From CAZGVV01 sp964529155 (GTDB lineage: Bacteria > Pseudomonadota > Alphaproteobacteria > Rickettsiales > SXRF01), in NCBI GenBank assembly GCA_964529155.1, contig CAZGVV010000051.1, positions 1-13,847 of the forward strand: a DNA stretch of 13,847 bases, written 5' to 3'. The notes beneath the pieces are model-generated. The model was not told where the DNA came from, made no database searches, and saw only the letters and a list, made by a program, of their open reading frames with translations. Below, piece by piece: positions 13,098-13,847 of this stretch (position 1 is its first letter; each line of letters begins with the position of its first letter). The position numbers were made by a program, and so were the translations under genes.

Positions 13098-13226
13098 GGC
13101 AGGGATTTTATAGCATATTGCGGAAATAAGCACGCAATTACATGGCATTTACTAAAAATTCATCTTTGTCAGAAATAGTGATAGGAGTAATTTTGTTCAT
13201 CTTCACCAAGGCTGGTTGTAATTTTC
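13098..13226. promoter_or_regulatory. Divergent intergenic region between the S24 regulator and chpT
   Basis: 129 bases must hold both promoters. On the minus strand TATAAA (13106-13101) is a candidate -10 for the regulator, implying a very short leader. On the plus strand TTGTCA (13166-13171) matches five of six -35 positions, but no good -10 follows at the right distance. No TTAA-N7-TTAA CtrA box was seen. Regulator binding here is possible but no clear dyad operator is visible. Confidence 0.3.
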
Positions 13227-13847
13227 ATGACCCAGGAACTTAAAATAGCAGAAATGCTCTGCACGCGTTTATGCCATGATTTAACCGGGCCAATTGGTGC
13301 GGTAAATAATGGTGCGGAATTTTTGAGCGAAGAGGGGTTTAATTTGCAGGGGCAGGCGGTGGAGTTAATCACCAGTAGTGCATTTTCTGCTGTAGCCCGT
13401 CTGCAATTTTATCGTGTGGCCTATGGCCGGGTAAAAGAAAACGGTGAAGCATCGCTCGCTGACCATCAGAAATTAGCGTCTGAATTTTTCACCGGTAGCC
13501 GTATCACGCTGGATTGGCCAGATGAATTTACCGATGCATCTGGTGTATCGGTCAGCCTGCGCATGATGCGTTTGCTTTTTAATTTGCTCATCATTGCTGG
13601 TGCGGCATTGATTAAAGGCGGCACGATCACGGTGCGCATTTCTCAAAATGGCACGGCCAAAACATTCGAGATCACCGGAAAAAGCGACATGGTAAAATGG
13701 GAGCCGGAATTAGACACCGTGCTGACTGGCGACGTAGCCAGTGTGCCACTGTCACCTAAAAACGTACAACTTTATGTCACCCGTGCATTAAGCGATGAAC
13801 TGCACGCCGAATGCCTCTTTAAGCATACAGACCGCGATTTGCATATG
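13227..13847 (+). CDS. chpT: ChpT-type histidine phosphotransferase, 3' end beyond the window
   Basis: The frame is open from the ATG at 13227 to the last base, 207 codons with no stop. ChpT relays phosphate from the hybrid kinase CckA to CtrA and CpdR, controlling the alphaproteobacterial cell cycle, motility and related functions. The dimerisation helix carries LCTRLCHDLTGPIGAVNNGAEFL with the phospho-accepting His17 in CHDL and the conserved GPIGAV turn. The second part resembles a degenerate histidine-kinase ATPase domain (LLFNLLIIAGAALIKGGTITVRI) lacking the ATP-binding N and G boxes, as in ChpT. Family members are roughly 200-250 residues, so most of the protein is present. No strong Shine-Dalgarno precedes the ATG. 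Confidence 0.9.
   Translation, partial: MTQELKIAEMLCTRLCHDLTGPIGAVNNGAEFLSEEGFNLQGQAVELITSSAFSAVARLQFYRVAYGRVKENGEASLADHQKLASEFFTGSRITLDWPDEFTDASGVSVSLRMMRLLFNLLIIAGAALIKGGTITVRISQNGTAKTFEITGKSDMVKWEPELDTVLTGDVASVPLSPKNVQLYVTRALSDELHAECLFKHTDRDLHM

Noticed and set aside
13098..13148. Longer N-terminus of the S24 regulator from ATG 13148
   Set aside because: It adds 17 residues unlike the family and covers the best -10 candidate; the ATG at 13097 begins the normal HTH domain.
1..13847. CRISPR array, tRNA or rRNA genes, prophage or defence system
   Set aside because: No regularly spaced repeats, no cloverleaf or rRNA signatures, and no integrase, transposase, nuclease or toxin-antitoxin gene were seen in either strand.

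Overview
The window looks like an alphaproteobacterial chromosome contig, probably a draft or metagenome scaffold because it holds two 10-N gaps (1394-1403 and 6524-6533). The best taxonomic marker is the ChpT-type histidine phosphotransferase at the right edge, a CtrA-phosphorelay protein known only from Alphaproteobacteria. No rRNA, tRNA, CRISPR array, intact IS or phage gene was seen. By eye, the genes from about 2.1 to 5.4 kb are richer in G/C than those from about 6.7 kb rightward; I have not measured this.

Left part (1-1650, minus strand): guaB (IMP dehydrogenase), cut by the window edge, preceded by a small unrecognised gene. That gene's rho-independent terminator overlaps a sigma70-like promoter whose predicted start point is the guaB ATG itself, so guaB may be leaderless.

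Polyamine block (1651-4477, plus strand): a roughly 340-base leader full of inverted repeats precedes a fold-III (alanine-racemase-like) PLP decarboxylase of the ornithine decarboxylase type. Its size and position fit the alphaproteobacterial speF leader RNA. The leader contains a possible 22-residue leader peptide whose stop codon lies inside two mutually exclusive stems. Three bases after the decarboxylase comes a bacterial deoxyhypusine-synthase homologue with its catalytic lysine kept. The pair probably makes putrescine and then a longer polyamine such as homospermidine. A 91-base imperfect palindrome closes the unit.

Arginine succinyltransferase (AST) block (4478-11071, plus strand): an AEC-family permease is followed by astC, astA, astD, astB and pdxH. 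Spacings are very tight (4-base ATGA overlaps for A/D and D/B, 20-base overlap for B/pdxH). The order is that of enterobacterial astCADBE, but pdxH (pyridoxamine phosphate oxidase) sits where astE would be, so the last pathway step is not encoded here. astC has a strong Shine-Dalgarno in front of an ATC codon with no ATG/GTG/TTG nearby, and its 3' part is interrupted by an assembly gap that puts the two halves in different frames.

Right part (11072-13847): a 142-base palindromic element with about 28-base arms, then on the minus strand queD, a small predicted lipoprotein gene and an HTH plus S24-peptidase regulator. A diverged third copy of the palindrome arm lies at 12413-12437. chpT begins divergently at 13227 and runs off the window.

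I see no clearly new multi-gene system. The parts most worth follow-up are the decarboxylase leader with its putative leader peptide, the terminator/promoter overlap at guaB, the non-canonical astC start, pdxH in the astE position, and the palindromic element with its solo arm.
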